Part shown: in pieces, positions 1 to 6,482 of the stretch
Layout: each line of letters begins with the position of its first letter
How positions within the stretch are numbered: the first letter of the stretch is position 1
Assembly: GCA_027311205.1 (NCBI GenBank)
Contig: DAICZI010000103.1
Location: 1-6,482 of the forward strand
Source: Beijerinckiaceae bacterium
Lineage (GTDB): Bacteria; Pseudomonadota; Alphaproteobacteria; Rhizobiales; Beijerinckiaceae
Length of the DNA stretch: 6,482 nucleotides
Direction of reading: 5' to 3'
Notes under the pieces: model-generated
Database searches by the model: none
What the model saw: the letters and a program-made list of their open reading frames with translations, nothing else
Told to the model about the DNA's origin: nothing
Translations under genes and position numbers: made by a program

Positions 1-201
1 GTCTGCCACGGACGCCGTGCCCGAAACCACAGCGCTGCCGGGCTCCAGCACCACTTTGGCCGCGGTCACGCCCGGCACGCGCTCCAGCACGTTCTTGACG
101 CTGGAAACGCAGCCATCGCAGGCCATGCCGGAAACTGCGAGCTTGATGTCTGAACCCCGTGACTCTGAACCTAAGGGCTCTGAACCCAATGACGATGTCA
201 T
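1..201 (-). CDS. HMA-domain metal-binding protein, N-terminal part (copper chaperone or copper ATPase)
   Basis: Sixty-seven codons are visible on the minus strand before the gene leaves the window. After a Ser/Gly/Glu-rich N-terminal stretch (residues 2-18), a heavy-metal-associated fold begins. It contains the metal-binding signature GMACDGC at residues 25-31, with Cys28 and Cys31 as the expected Cu(I) ligands. A typical helix and strand follow (SSVKNVLERVPGV, then AAKVVLEPG). The ATG at 199-201 is the first start after an in-frame stop codon. It has an AAAAGGA ribosome site 7 nt upstream. The family binds soft metals, usually Cu(I), and either hands them to a P1B ATPase (CopZ type) or forms the N-terminus of that ATPase (CopA type). 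The visible part cannot separate these two, so no symbol is given. The N-terminal stretch is built on a 15-bp repeat (listed separately). It is divergent from argD. Confidence 0.85.
   Translation of the reverse strand, partial: MTSSLGSEPLGSESRGSDIKLAVSGMACDGCVSSVKNVLERVPGVTAAKVVLEPGSAVVSGTASVAD
149..185. repeat. Three-copy 15-bp-period repeat in the HMA gene
   Basis: The heptamer TCTGAAC (plus strand) recurs at 149-155, 164-170 and 179-185, exactly 15 bp apart. Because 15 is a multiple of three, it encodes a repeating peptide on the minus strand (GSEPL, GSESR, GSD) just ahead of the metal-binding domain. It looks like a small in-frame duplication that gives a flexible N-terminal tail. No function can be assigned. 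Confidence 0.75.
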
Positions 202-227
202 GGCGCTATCCTTTTCGCCGGGGGCAC

Positions 228-275
228 AATCTCTTGTTCCAATTAACTATGCCATCACCTCAAATTCAAGAGCTT
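228..275. repeat. Inverted repeat flanking the HMA promoter candidate
   Basis: AATCTCTTG (228-236) and CAAGAGCTT (267-275) are complementary at 8 of 9 positions across a 30-nt spacer. The right arm overlaps the -35 and the left arm lies downstream of the -10. It could be an operator or chance. The spacer is long for a single dimer site. Confidence 0.25.
241..269 (-). promoter_or_regulatory. Candidate promoter of the HMA gene
   Basis: Reading the minus strand, TTGAAT (264-269, preceded by C as in the alphaproteobacterial CTTGAC -35) is followed by exactly 17 nt and then TTAATT (241-246) as a possible -10. The distance to the ATG at 201 is reasonable. The -10 matches the consensus only moderately. 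I see no clear CueR-type palindrome. Confidence 0.3.
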
Positions 276-310
276 GGCGCGCTTTGGCACATAAATTCGC
301 AATTGCATTG

Positions 311-334
311 CCACCGCTTTGGCATTAAGCGTGG
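311..334 (+). other. Bulged stem-loop upstream of the terminator-like hairpin
   Basis: CCA-C-CGCTT (311-319) pairs with AAGCGTGG (327-334) around the loop TGGCATT, leaving C314 as a single bulged base. It gives eight base pairs. It ends 10 nt before the stronger hairpin at 345-367, so the two together could be the body and terminator of a short transcript or of a 5' leader. Confidence 0.35.
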
Positions 335-344
335 GTTGCGATGC

Positions 345-369
345 AAGCCGCCCCGCCGGGGCGGCTTTT
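345..369 (+). terminator. Intrinsic-terminator-like hairpin ahead of argD
   Basis: AAGCCGCCCC (345-354) and GGGGCGGCTT (358-367) form a perfect 10-bp, GC-rich stem with the 3-nt loop GCC. The stem is followed by a run of four T (366-369, two of them in the stem). On the minus strand no T run follows the stem, so the element is oriented for plus-strand transcription. No plus-strand gene ends here. It therefore belongs to an unannotated short RNA, or it is an attenuator in the argD leader. Confidence 0.6.
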
Positions 370-401
370 CGCATTGGTTTTATACCCCTTGAACCTGTTT
401 T

Positions 402-409
402 GGAGGAGG
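402..409 (+). promoter_or_regulatory. Strong ribosome binding site of argD
   Basis: GGAGGAGG ends 10 nt before the ATG at 420 and contains AGGAGG. It is the strongest well-placed site in the arg cluster and fixes the argD start. Confidence 0.75.
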
Positions 410-419
410 CCAGAACCCG

Positions 420-1622
420 ATGTCACAGCCTGTCGCCAGCCACCTGTTGCCGACCTATAACCGCGCACCCATCGCCTTCGAGCGGGGCGAAGGTGCCTGG
501 CTTGAGGCCACCAACGGCGAGCGATATCTGGATTTTGGCGCGGGCGTTGCGGTAACGGCTCTGGGCCACGCCCACCCGGCCCTGGTCAAGGCCTTGACCG
601 AGCAGGCGCAGAAGGTCTGGCATAATTCCAACCTTTACCAATCCCCGCAGGGTGAGGCTTTGGCGGCCAAGCTTTGCGAAAATTCCTTTGCAGATGTGGT
701 GTTTTTCGGCAATTCCGGGGCCGAGGCGCTGGAATGTGCCATGAAAATGGCACGCAAATTCCATGCCGCCAGGGGCGCGCCGGAACGCTACCGCATCATC
801 ACCTTTGAAGGTGCGTTCCATGGCCGCACGATGGCCAACCTGGCGGCGCAAAACAAATACCTTGAAGGCTTTGGCCCGCCGCTTGAGGGTTTTGACCAGG
901 TGCCGTTTGGCGATCACAAGGCGCTGGAGGCGGCGATCGGCCCGGCCACGGCGGCGATATTGATTGAGCCTATTCAGGGTGAGGGCGGCATTCGTGTGGT
1001 GCCGCCGCAATGCCTGCGCGGCCTCAGGGCGCTCTGCGACAAGCACGGCCTGCTGCTGATCTATGACGAAGTGCAGACCGGCATCGGGCGCACCGGCCGG
1101 CTGTTTGCGCATCAGGGACAGGGCGCTGATCCTGACATCATGGCGGTAGCCAAGGGGCTTGGCGGCGGCTTTCCGATGGGAGCATGCCTTGCCACCAAAG
1201 CGGCGGCGGCGGGCATGGTGGCTGGCACGCATGGCTCGACGTTTGGCGGCAATGCTTTGGCCATGGCCTGCGGCAATACGGTGATCGACACCGTCACTGA
1301 CCCGGCCTTTCTCGAACATGTCCGGCATGTCGCGCTGAACCTGCGCCAAAGGCTCGCGGCGCTGCACGATCAGCACCCCCATATCTTCGCCGAACTGCGC
1401 GGCGAGGGGCTGATGCTCGGCCTGCGCCTGAAGGTGCCGGTGGCGGAAATGGTTGATGCGGCACGCGCGCAGCATTTGCTGGTGATTGCAGCCGGCGACA
1501 ATGTCGTGCGGTTGCTGCCGCCTTTGATCATCACCGACGCGGAGGCCGCCGAGGCGGTGGCGCGGCTTGATCGCGCCGCCACGGCTCTGGAGCGGGCGCA
1601 TCACCTGGAGGGCGTAGCATGA
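420..1622 (+). CDS. argD: Acetylornithine aminotransferase
   Basis: This 400-residue protein is a class III PLP-dependent aminotransferase. It converts N-acetylglutamate-5-semialdehyde plus glutamate to N-acetylornithine in cytoplasmic arginine synthesis; ArgD enzymes often also serve as succinyldiaminopimelate aminotransferase for lysine. Visible hallmarks are the N-terminal substrate loop [17 protein letters not shown], the phosphate-binding NSGAEALE (98-105), EGAFHGRT (130-137), the EPIQGEGG segment (183-190), and [12 protein letters not shown] (215-226) with Asp216 facing the pyridine nitrogen. [12 protein letters not shown] follows, with Lys245 as the Schiff-base lysine, and then THGSTFGGN. 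Length is normal for ArgD. The start has a strong RBS, and the family N-terminus aligns from there. The stop overlaps the argF start (ATGA). Related ornithine or GABA aminotransferases are possible in principle, but argF next to it supports ArgD. Confidence 0.95.
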   Translation: MSQPVASHLLPTYNRAPIAFERGEGAWLEATNGERYLDFGAGVAVTALGHAHPALVKALTEQAQKVWHNSNLYQSPQGEALAAKLCENSFADVVFFGNSGAEALECAMKMARKFHAARGAPERYRIITFEGAFHGRTMANLAAQNKYLEGFGPPLEGFDQVPFGDHKALEAAIGPATAAILIEPIQGEGGIRVVPPQCLRGLRALCDKHGLLLIYDEVQTGIGRTGRLFAHQGQGADPDIMAVAKGLGGGFPMGACLATKAAAAGMVAGTHGSTFGGNALAMACGNTVIDTVTDPAFLEHVRHVALNLRQRLAALHDQHPHIFAELRGEGLMLGLRLKVPVAEMVDAARAQHLLVIAAGDNVVRLLPPLIITDAEAAEAVARLDRAATALERAHHLEGVA

Positions 1623-2569
1623 GCGGCGTGGCCCCAAGGCATTTCCTCGATCTTTGCGACATGTCCGCAGCCCAGTTGCGCCATGTGCTCGATGTCGCTT
1701 CCACCATCAAGCGCGAGCGCCAGGCAGCGCGCAGCGGTGTCGCCGCGGCGGTGCAGGCCCGGCCCTTGCGCGACAGGATACTGGCGATGATTTTTGACCG
1801 GCCCTCGACCCGCACCCGCGTCTCGTTTGACGTTGGCATGCGTGAACTGGGTGGCGAAACCATCATGCTCACCGGCGATGAGATGCAGCTTGGGCGCGGC
1901 GAAACCATTGCCGACACAGCGCGGGTTTTGTCGCGCTATGTTGATGCCATCATGATCCGCACGCTCGCCCATGCTGATCTTGAGGAATTGGCGCGCAATG
2001 CGAGCGTGCCGGTGATCAACGGCCTCACCAAGCGCACCCATCCTTGCCAGGTGATGGCCGATGTCATGACCTTCGAGGAGCATCGCGGCCCGATCAAAGG
2101 CCGCACCCTGGCCTGGACCGGTGATTTCAACAATGTGCTGATGAGCTTCATTCACGCGGCGGAGAAATTCGATTTCACGCTGAACATCGCGACCCCGCCC
2201 GAATTGTCGCCGCCAGCAGGCGTGCTCGCCGAAGCCCGCCAGCGCGGCGCACGGGTGGTGGCGGTGCATAACCCGTTTGAAGCGGTCGCTGGAGCCGATG
2301 CCGTGATTTCCGATTGCTGGGTGTCGATGGGCGACGAGGATGCCGGTCGCCGCCATAATTTGCTGGCACCCTTCCAGGTCAATGCACGCCTGATGGCCGC
2401 AGCTAACCGCGAGGCGGTTTTCATGCACTGCCTGCCCGCCCATCGCGGCGAGGAAGTCACTGCCGAGGTGATCGACGGCCCGCGCTCGGTGGTGTTTGAC
2501 GAGGCCGAAAACCGCCTGCACGCGCAAAAGGGCGTGTTGGCCTGGTGCCTTGGGGTTGATGGCGCATGA
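1619..2569 (+). CDS. argF: Ornithine carbamoyltransferase (anabolic)
   Basis: This 316-residue enzyme joins carbamoyl phosphate and ornithine to give citrulline, two steps beyond ArgD in arginine synthesis. The carbamoyl-phosphate signature FDRPSTRTR is complete (STRTR at 63-67). THPCQ lies at 140-144, TGDFNNV at 167-173, and the ornithine-binding DCWVSMGDE at 232-240. The catalytic [11 protein letters not shown] is at 270-280, with Cys271. The DCWVSMG plus HCLP pair separates it from aspartate carbamoyltransferase. Length fits the family, with nothing missing. Translation starts at an ATG overlapping the argD stop by 4 nt, and GGAGG (1607-1611) inside argD provides a ribosome site 7 nt upstream. 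Its own stop overlaps hslO in the same way. Genes in this position in alphaproteobacteria are the biosynthetic argF, not catabolic arcB; there is no arcA or arcC nearby. Confidence 0.95.
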   Translation: MSGVAPRHFLDLCDMSAAQLRHVLDVASTIKRERQAARSGVAAAVQARPLRDRILAMIFDRPSTRTRVSFDVGMRELGGETIMLTGDEMQLGRGETIADTARVLSRYVDAIMIRTLAHADLEELARNASVPVINGLTKRTHPCQVMADVMTFEEHRGPIKGRTLAWTGDFNNVLMSFIHAAEKFDFTLNIATPPELSPPAGVLAEARQRGARVVAVHNPFEAVAGADAVISDCWVSMGDEDAGRRHNLLAPFQVNARLMAAANREAVFMHCLPAHRGEEVTAEVIDGPRSVVFDEAENRLHAQKGVLAWCLGVDGA

Positions 2570-3534
2570 ATGAATCCGTGCCCACCCCCGAACGCCCGAT
2601 TTCGGACTCGCCTGTGGATGATATGGCCCTGCCCTATGCCGTCGAGCCGCTCGATGTGCGCGGGCGGCTGGTGCGGCTTGGCCCGGCGCTGGATGCCATT
2701 CTGGCGCGCCATGCCTATCCTGAACCGGTATCGCGCCTGCTGGCCGAAGCTGCCGTGCTCACCACCATGCTCGGCACCGCGCTGAAGGGCAAAGGCCGTC
2801 TGCAATTGCAGACGCGCAGCGATGGCCCGGTGCAGATGCTCGTGGTGGATTTCGACGCGCCTGACCGGCTGCGTGCCTATGCGCAGTTTGATGCCGTGCG
2901 TCTGGCGGCATGCACCGACCATTCCGGTGCCGCTTTGTTGGGCCGCGGCCATCTCGCCTTCACCATTGACCACGGCGACGCCGCTTCGCGGTGGCAGGGT
3001 GTGGTTGCGCTGGAGGGGGCGGGTCTCAGCGTGGCGGCCCATCATTATTTTGCGCAAAGCGAGCAAATCCCGACCTTTGTGAAACTCGCGGTCGCCGAAG
3101 TCTTCAACCCGGAGGGCCGCCATTGGCGGGCGGGCGGCTTGATGGTGCAGCACCTCCCCAACAGCCAAGCGCGCGTCGCAGATCTCCATCCCGGTGATGC
3201 GCCCGAGGGCTTCGTCCCCGATGTCGCTGACGCAAACGAGCCCTGGAACGAAGCGCTGGCGCTGGCAAGCACGCTCGGTGATGACGAGTTGGTCGAGCCC
3301 GGACTTTCGGCCGAGCGGTTGCTGTATCGTCTGTTTCACGAGCGCGGCGTGAAAGTGTTCCCGGCGCAAAGTGTGCGCGACCAATGCCGCTGCTCGCAGG
3401 AGGGCGTCGAGGCCATGCTGCGCGGCTTTAGCGCCAAAGAGCGCGCCGACATGGTCGATGCCGCTGGCAAGATCCAAGTCACCTGCGCCTTCTGCTCCAC
3501 GATGCGCAGCTTCGATCCCGCCGATTTTGGCTGA
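2566..3534 (+). CDS. hslO: Redox-regulated molecular chaperone Hsp33
   Basis: This 322-residue protein is Hsp33, a cytoplasmic holdase that is switched on by oxidative unfolding. The zinc redox switch is intact at the C-terminus: CRC (Cys274, Cys276) and CAFC (Cys307, Cys310), the CxC...CxxC pattern of the family. The N-terminal chaperone domain is recognisable in [12 protein letters not shown], in [22 protein letters not shown], and in the segment from [13 protein letters not shown] to [12 protein letters not shown]. The ATG at 2566 overlaps the argF stop. Its own ribosome site is poor (GGGG at 2552-2555), so translation is probably coupled to argF. The first 19 residues are acidic and proline-rich, and a second in-frame ATG (codon 20, 2623) is an alternative start. 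The gene has no metabolic link to arginine. Its place after argF is a recurrent alphaproteobacterial neighbourhood (from memory, not checked). Confidence 0.94.
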   Translation: MNESVPTPERPISDSPVDDMALPYAVEPLDVRGRLVRLGPALDAILARHAYPEPVSRLLAEAAVLTTMLGTALKGKGRLQLQTRSDGPVQMLVVDFDAPDRLRAYAQFDAVRLAACTDHSGAALLGRGHLAFTIDHGDAASRWQGVVALEGAGLSVAAHHYFAQSEQIPTFVKLAVAEVFNPEGRHWRAGGLMVQHLPNSQARVADLHPGDAPEGFVPDVADANEPWNEALALASTLGDDELVEPGLSAERLLYRLFHERGVKVFPAQSVRDQCRCSQEGVEAMLRGFSAKERADMVDAAGKIQVTCAFCSTMRSFDPADFG

Positions 3535-3537
3535 TCA

Positions 3538-3553
3538 TGCGCCATCTGGCGCA
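3538..3553 (+). terminator. Small hairpin just after hslO
   Basis: TGCGCC (3538-3543) and GGCGCA (3548-3553) pair perfectly around the loop ATCT, starting 4 nt after the hslO stop. There is no T run (CAAAAC follows), so it is at best a weak or Rho-assisted end to the argD-argF-hslO transcript. It could also be a 3'-end stabiliser. Confidence 0.35.
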
Positions 3554-3581
3554 CAAAACGGCGCGCGCTCTGCCTAATCGC

Positions 3582-3610
3582 TTGCCGGGGACAGTATGGG
3601 CTTTTAAGGT
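3582..3610 (+). promoter_or_regulatory. Weak candidate promoter for maeB
   Basis: TTGCCG (3582-3587, preceded by C) is followed by 17 nt and TAAGGT (3605-3610). The -35 is a fair match and the -10 is poor. The 106-nt gap after hslO and the small hairpin at its start suggest maeB has its own promoter. This is the best candidate I see, with no more than modest support. Confidence 0.2.
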
Positions 3611-3640
3611 TGCATCCGCCTTTCAATTCAGGATGTGATC

Positions 3641-5941
3641 ATGGCCGACGACGCGAACAAAGCCACCCTCTCCACGCCCGCCAAACGCGCGGCGATCACG
3701 GATCAGGAGGCGCTGCTGTTTCATTCGCGCGGGCGGCCCGGCAAGCTGGAGATTGTCCCAACCAAACCGATGGCGACGCAGCGCGATCTCTCGCTGGCCT
3801 ATTCGCCCGGTGTCGCCGTGCCGGTGCTCGCCATCGCCGCCGACAAGAGCCGCGCCTATGATTACACCGTGCGCGGCAACATGGTGGCGGTCATCACCAA
3901 TGGCACCGCGATTTTGGGCCTGGGCAATCTCGGCGCGCAGGCTGCCAAGCCGGTGATGGAAGGCAAGGCGGTGCTGTTCAAGCGCTTTGCCGATATTGAT
4001 TCGATCGACCTGGAAGTCGACACCGAAGACACCGAGGCTTTCGTCAATGCGGTGCGCTATCTCGGGCCGTCGTTTGGCGGCATCAATCTGGAAGATATCA
4101 AAGCCCCCGAATGCTTCATCATCGAGCAAAAGCTGCGCGAACTGATGGATATCCCGGTGTTTCACGATGATCAGCACGGCACCGCCATCATTGCGGCGGC
4201 AGGCATGCTCAATGCCATGCACCTGACCAACCGCGATATCAAGAAAACCAGGCTGGTGTGCAATGGCGCAGGTGCGGCCGGCATCGCTTGCATCGAGCTC
4301 ATCAAGGCCATGGGCTTTGCGCCGCAAAATGTCATTTTGTGCGATACCAAGGGTGTGGTTTATCAGGGCCGCCAGGCCGGCATGAACCAGTGGAAATCGG
4401 CGCACGCCGTGGATACGCCGCTGCGCACGCTCGAAGAAGCGATGGCCGGGGCCGATATTTTCTTCGGACTTTCGGCCAAAGGGGCTTTGTCGGCGGAAAT
4501 GGTCAAGAGCATGGCCGCTGATCCGATCATTTTCGCCATGGCCAATCCTGATCCGGAAATCACCCCCGAAGAAGCGCAAGCGGTGCGCCGCGATGTGATT
4601 ATCGCGACCGGTCGCTCGGATTACCCCAATCAGGTCAATAATGTTCTCGGATTTCCCTATATTTTCCGTGGCGCGCTGGATGTACAGGCAAGCACCATCA
4701 ACATGGAAATGAAAATCGCCGCCGCCATCGCTTTGGCCGAACTCGCCCGCGCCGAAGTGCCTGATGAAGTCGCCGCCGCCTATGCTGGCGCGCGTCCCAC
4801 CTTTGGGCGCGATTACATCATCCCGGCGCCGTTCGATCCGCGCCTGATCCATGTTCTGCCGGTGGCGGTCGCCAAAGCGGCCAAGGCGACCGGCGTCGCG
4901 CGGCGTCCTATTGTCGATATGAAGGCCTATGAGGTGGCTTTGTCAGCCAGGCGCAACCCTGTGACTGGCGCGCTGCAGCGCATTGTCGAGAGCGTGCGCC
5001 GCAACCCCAAGCGTGTGGTCTTTGCCGAGGGCGAAGAGGAGCAGGTCATTCGCGCAGCCGTTTCTTTTGCGGCACAGGACTTCGGCACAGCGATATTGAT
5101 CGGGCGTGAAGACAGGATCAGGGCAGCCGCCAATCTTGGCGATGTTGACCTTGCCGACCGCAACATCGAGATCCACAACGCCAGGCTTTCAAGCCGCAAT
5201 GAATATTACGCGCAGATGCTCTATGAAAAGCTGCAACGGCGCGGCTTTCTGGCGCGCGATTGCCAGCGGCTGGTCAAGCAGGATCGCAATACTTTTGCCG
5301 CCGCCATGGTCGCGGCGGGCGATGCCGATGCGATGGTGACGGGAGTGACTCGCAATTTCTCGATTGCGCTTGAAGAAGTGCGCCGGGTCATTGACACCAA
5401 GCCTGGCCATCAGCTCATCGGCTTTTCGCTGGTGCTGGCGCGCGGCCAACCAGTGATTGTCGCCGATACCGCCATTGCCGAAATGCCGACGCCGCAAGAC
5501 CTGGTGGCCATTGCCAAGGAGGCGGCGGGTGTGGCGCGGCGCATGGGCTATGAGCCGCGCGTCGCCTTTCTGGCCTTCTCAAGCTTTGGCCATCCGCCGG
5601 GCGAGCGCTCCACCAAGGTGATCGAGGCGGTGCGCCTGCTCGATCAGCAGCGGGTCGATTTCGAATATGATGGCGATATGTCGGCTGATGTCGCCCTCAA
5701 CCGCGAGGCCATGGCCGCCTATCCTTTCTGTCGCCTCACCGACACCGCCAATGTACTGGTGATGCCAGCTTTCCACTCGGCGTCGATTGCTACCAAAATG
5801 CTGCAGGAACTGGGTGGCGCGACGGTGATTGGCCCACTGCTGGTGGGGCTCGACAAGCCGGTGCAGATTGTCCAGCTCGGGGCCAAGGACAGCGACATCG
5901 TCAATATGGCGGCGCTGGCAGCCTTTAATGTCGGCGGGTGA
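3641..5941 (+). CDS. maeB: NADP-dependent malic enzyme with C-terminal PTA-like domain
   Basis: The 766-residue protein oxidatively decarboxylates malate to pyruvate and CO2, supplying NADPH and feeding acetyl-CoA formation. The malic domain shows YSPGV with Tyr54, [17 protein letters not shown] ending at Lys109 (expected catalytic base), LEDIKAPE with metal ligands Glu151 and Asp152, and FHDDQHGTA (174-182), which supplies a third acidic ligand. The nucleotide fold follows with NGAGAAG (208-214). From about residue 430 comes a phosphotransacetylase-like domain ([13 protein letters not shown] from 461; [31 protein letters not shown]). There the Pta motif STGTSG is replaced by FSSFGHP (646-652), so this half is probably regulatory; in MaeB-type enzymes it is tied to acetyl-CoA control. 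Length fits the long form. I start at ATG 3641, with AGGA 7 nt upstream; the GTG at 3635 sits too close to that site. NADP preference is by family, not proven. Confidence 0.95.
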   Translation: MADDANKATLSTPAKRAAITDQEALLFHSRGRPGKLEIVPTKPMATQRDLSLAYSPGVAVPVLAIAADKSRAYDYTVRGNMVAVITNGTAILGLGNLGAQAAKPVMEGKAVLFKRFADIDSIDLEVDTEDTEAFVNAVRYLGPSFGGINLEDIKAPECFIIEQKLRELMDIPVFHDDQHGTAIIAAAGMLNAMHLTNRDIKKTRLVCNGAGAAGIACIELIKAMGFAPQNVILCDTKGVVYQGRQAGMNQWKSAHAVDTPLRTLEEAMAGADIFFGLSAKGALSAEMVKSMAADPIIFAMANPDPEITPEEAQAVRRDVIIATGRSDYPNQVNNVLGFPYIFRGALDVQASTINMEMKIAAAIALAELARAEVPDEVAAAYAGARPTFGRDYIIPAPFDPRLIHVLPVAVAKAAKATGVARRPIVDMKAYEVALSARRNPVTGALQRIVESVRRNPKRVVFAEGEEEQVIRAAVSFAAQDFGTAILIGREDRIRAAANLGDVDLADRNIEIHNARLSSRNEYYAQMLYEKLQRRGFLARDCQRLVKQDRNTFAAAMVAAGDADAMVTGVTRNFSIALEEVRRVIDTKPGHQLIGFSLVLARGQPVIVADTAIAEMPTPQDLVAIAKEAAGVARRMGYEPRVAFLAFSSFGHPPGERSTKVIEAVRLLDQQRVDFEYDGDMSADVALNREAMAAYPFCRLTDTANVLVMPAFHSASIATKMLQELGGATVIGPLLVGLDKPVQIVQLGAKDSDIVNMAALAAFNVGG

Positions 5942-5960
5942 AGCGCGGCTGCCCTGGTTG

Positions 5961-5970
5961 AAGGAGGTGA
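5961..5970 (+). promoter_or_regulatory. Isolated perfect Shine-Dalgarno-like sequence after maeB
   Basis: AAGGAGGTGA is a full complement to the 16S rRNA 3' tail, but no ATG or GTG follows at a useful distance. The nearest plausible start is TTG at 5988, 17 nt beyond the site. That TTG opens a 39-residue frame ending at 6107, overlapping the polA start. Whether it is used is unknown. Confidence 0.3.
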
Positions 5971-6014
5971 CGGGCGATCACTGGGGCTTGACCTCAAGGG
6001 GGGGCTTCATCATT

Positions 6015-6041
6015 CGCCCGGTCGCGATCCGCCCTGTCGCG
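6015..6041. repeat. Imperfect 12-bp direct repeat upstream of polA
   Basis: CGCCCGGTCGCG (6015-6026) and CGCCCTGTCGCG (6030-6041) match at 11 of 12 positions with a 15-bp period. They lie 59-85 nt before the polA ATG, which could suit a protein-binding site or be chance in GC-rich DNA. Confidence 0.4.
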
Positions 6042-6099
6042 CCGCATGCTTTGCAACGCCCCCGTTTCCGCTTGGCCGCAGCTCTGCTAAGGTTGCCTC

Positions 6100-6482
6100 A
6101 TGTCTGATCCCTCCGCCCCCGTGCAGCCTGGCGACCATGTTTTTCTGGTTGATGGCTCGTCATTTGTCTTTCGCGCCTGGTTCCAGTCGATGCGGCAGGA
6201 TCCGAAGTATAATTTCCGCTCGGATCGCCTGCCCAATGGCGCGGTACGGCTGTTTTGCAACAAAATGTTCCAATTCGTGCGCGATGGCGCGGCGGGGATC
6301 AAGCCGACCCATCTGGCCATCATTTTCGACAAGTCGGAAAATTCGTTCCGGCGCGAGATATACCCCGAATACAAGGCGCACAGGCCGGAGCCGCCCGCTG
6401 ATTTGATCCCGCAATTCCCGCTCATGCGTGCCGCCGTGCGGGCGTTTTCGCTCATCCCCATCGAGCAGGATACCTATGAGGC
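6100..6482 (+). CDS. polA: DNA polymerase I, N-terminal part of the 5'-3' nuclease domain
   Basis: The first 127 codons are present and the frame is open at the window edge. The start of the flap-nuclease domain is clear: VFLVDGSSFVFRAWF (14-28) with metal ligand Asp18, LPNGAVRLFCNKM (44-56), HLAIIFDKSENSFRREIYPEYKAHRP with Asp77 and the substrate-contacting Arg/Lys cluster (84-95), then DLIPQFPLMRAAV. The enzyme removes RNA primers and fills gaps in replication and repair. The window cannot show whether the proofreading and polymerase domains follow, but the KAHRPEPP region is typical of full-length alphaproteobacterial PolA. A stand-alone exonuclease is the alternative. The start at 6100 is well fixed: an in-frame TAA lies at 6088-6090 with no other start between. 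The ribosome site is only AAGG (6089-6092). Confidence 0.9.
   Translation, partial: MSDPSAPVQPGDHVFLVDGSSFVFRAWFQSMRQDPKYNFRSDRLPNGAVRLFCNKMFQFVRDGAAGIKPTHLAIIFDKSENSFRREIYPEYKAHRPEPPADLIPQFPLMRAAVRAFSLIPIEQDTYE

Noticed and set aside
284..300. Possible sigma-54 promoter (TTGGCAC...TTCGC)
   Set aside because: The GG and GC elements are one base too far apart for the strict -24/-12 spacing, and the -12 element is imperfect.
249..392. A 47-residue frame through the argD leader with several Arg codons, considered as an arginine leader peptide
   Set aside because: It has no ribosome site, its Arg codons fall inside the terminator stem rather than before it, and it reads right through the hairpin, unlike a working attenuator peptide.
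423..1637. Open frame of 404 codons antisense to argD
   Set aside because: GC-rich codon bias leaves few stops on the opposite strand. The predicted protein is rich in Arg, His and Gln and shows no family motif, while argD in the same DNA has all its catalytic residues.
2570..2785. Second ATG 4 nt after the hslO start, opening another frame
   Set aside because: It is out of frame with Hsp33, and its product is a Cys/Trp/Arg-rich shadow with no family likeness.
2152..3477. Open frame of 441 codons antisense to argF and hslO
   Set aside because: It crosses two well-supported genes, has no ribosome site or recognisable domain, and shows the same bias artefact.
3623..4852. Open frame of 409 codons antisense to maeB
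   Set aside because: Its His/Arg/Gly-rich composition mirrors the complementary codons of maeB. There is no motif and no promoter.
6046..6090. 14-residue upstream frame ending at the polA ribosome site
   Set aside because: It has no ribosome site of its own, and a frame this short is expected by chance. It is useful only because its TAA fixes the polA start.
5829..6107. Frame overlapping the end of maeB and the start of polA
   Set aside because: Most of it lies inside maeB in another frame, with Trp/Arg/Ser-rich shadow composition. Only its TTG-started tail is discussed as a lead.

Overview
The window is GC-rich and densely coded, and it looks like ordinary chromosomal backbone from an alphaproteobacterium. 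Three things suggest this: the tightly overlapping argD-argF-hslO cluster, which is a familiar arrangement in Rhizobiales-type genomes; a long-form malic enzyme with a C-terminal phosphotransacetylase-like domain; and the alphaproteobacterial style of the DNA polymerase I N-terminus. The genus cannot be named from the sequence alone. I see no insertion sequence, prophage gene, CRISPR array, tRNA or rRNA, and no gene whose composition clearly differs from its neighbours.

Layout. Positions 1-201 (minus strand) hold the start of a heavy-metal-associated (HMA) domain protein that runs off the left edge. It is either a copper-chaperone-type protein or the N-terminus of a copper P-type ATPase. Positions 202-419 are the divergent intergenic region. 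It carries a candidate minus-strand promoter, an inverted repeat around that promoter, and two hairpins. The second hairpin looks like an intrinsic terminator for plus-strand transcription although no plus-strand gene lies upstream of it. Positions 420-3534 hold argD (acetylornithine aminotransferase), argF (ornithine carbamoyltransferase) and hslO (redox chaperone Hsp33) in one transcription unit, joined by two 4-nt ATGA overlaps. After a gap of about 106 nt, maeB (NADP-type malic enzyme fused to a PTA-like domain) occupies 3641-5941. A 158-nt gap follows, with an isolated perfect Shine-Dalgarno-like sequence and a 15-bp-period direct repeat. The start of polA runs from 6100 off the right edge.

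How the genes work together. argD and argF carry out two steps of arginine synthesis: transamination to N-acetylornithine, and carbamoylation of ornithine to citrulline. hslO is carried along by translational coupling and protects proteins under oxidative stress. maeB links the TCA cycle to pyruvate and NADPH supply. polA serves DNA repair and Okazaki-fragment processing. Apart from the arg pair, these genes share no pathway, so the layout is conserved neighbourhood rather than a dedicated system. I found no convincing new biological system. The most useful leads are the unexplained terminator before argD and the gap before polA.
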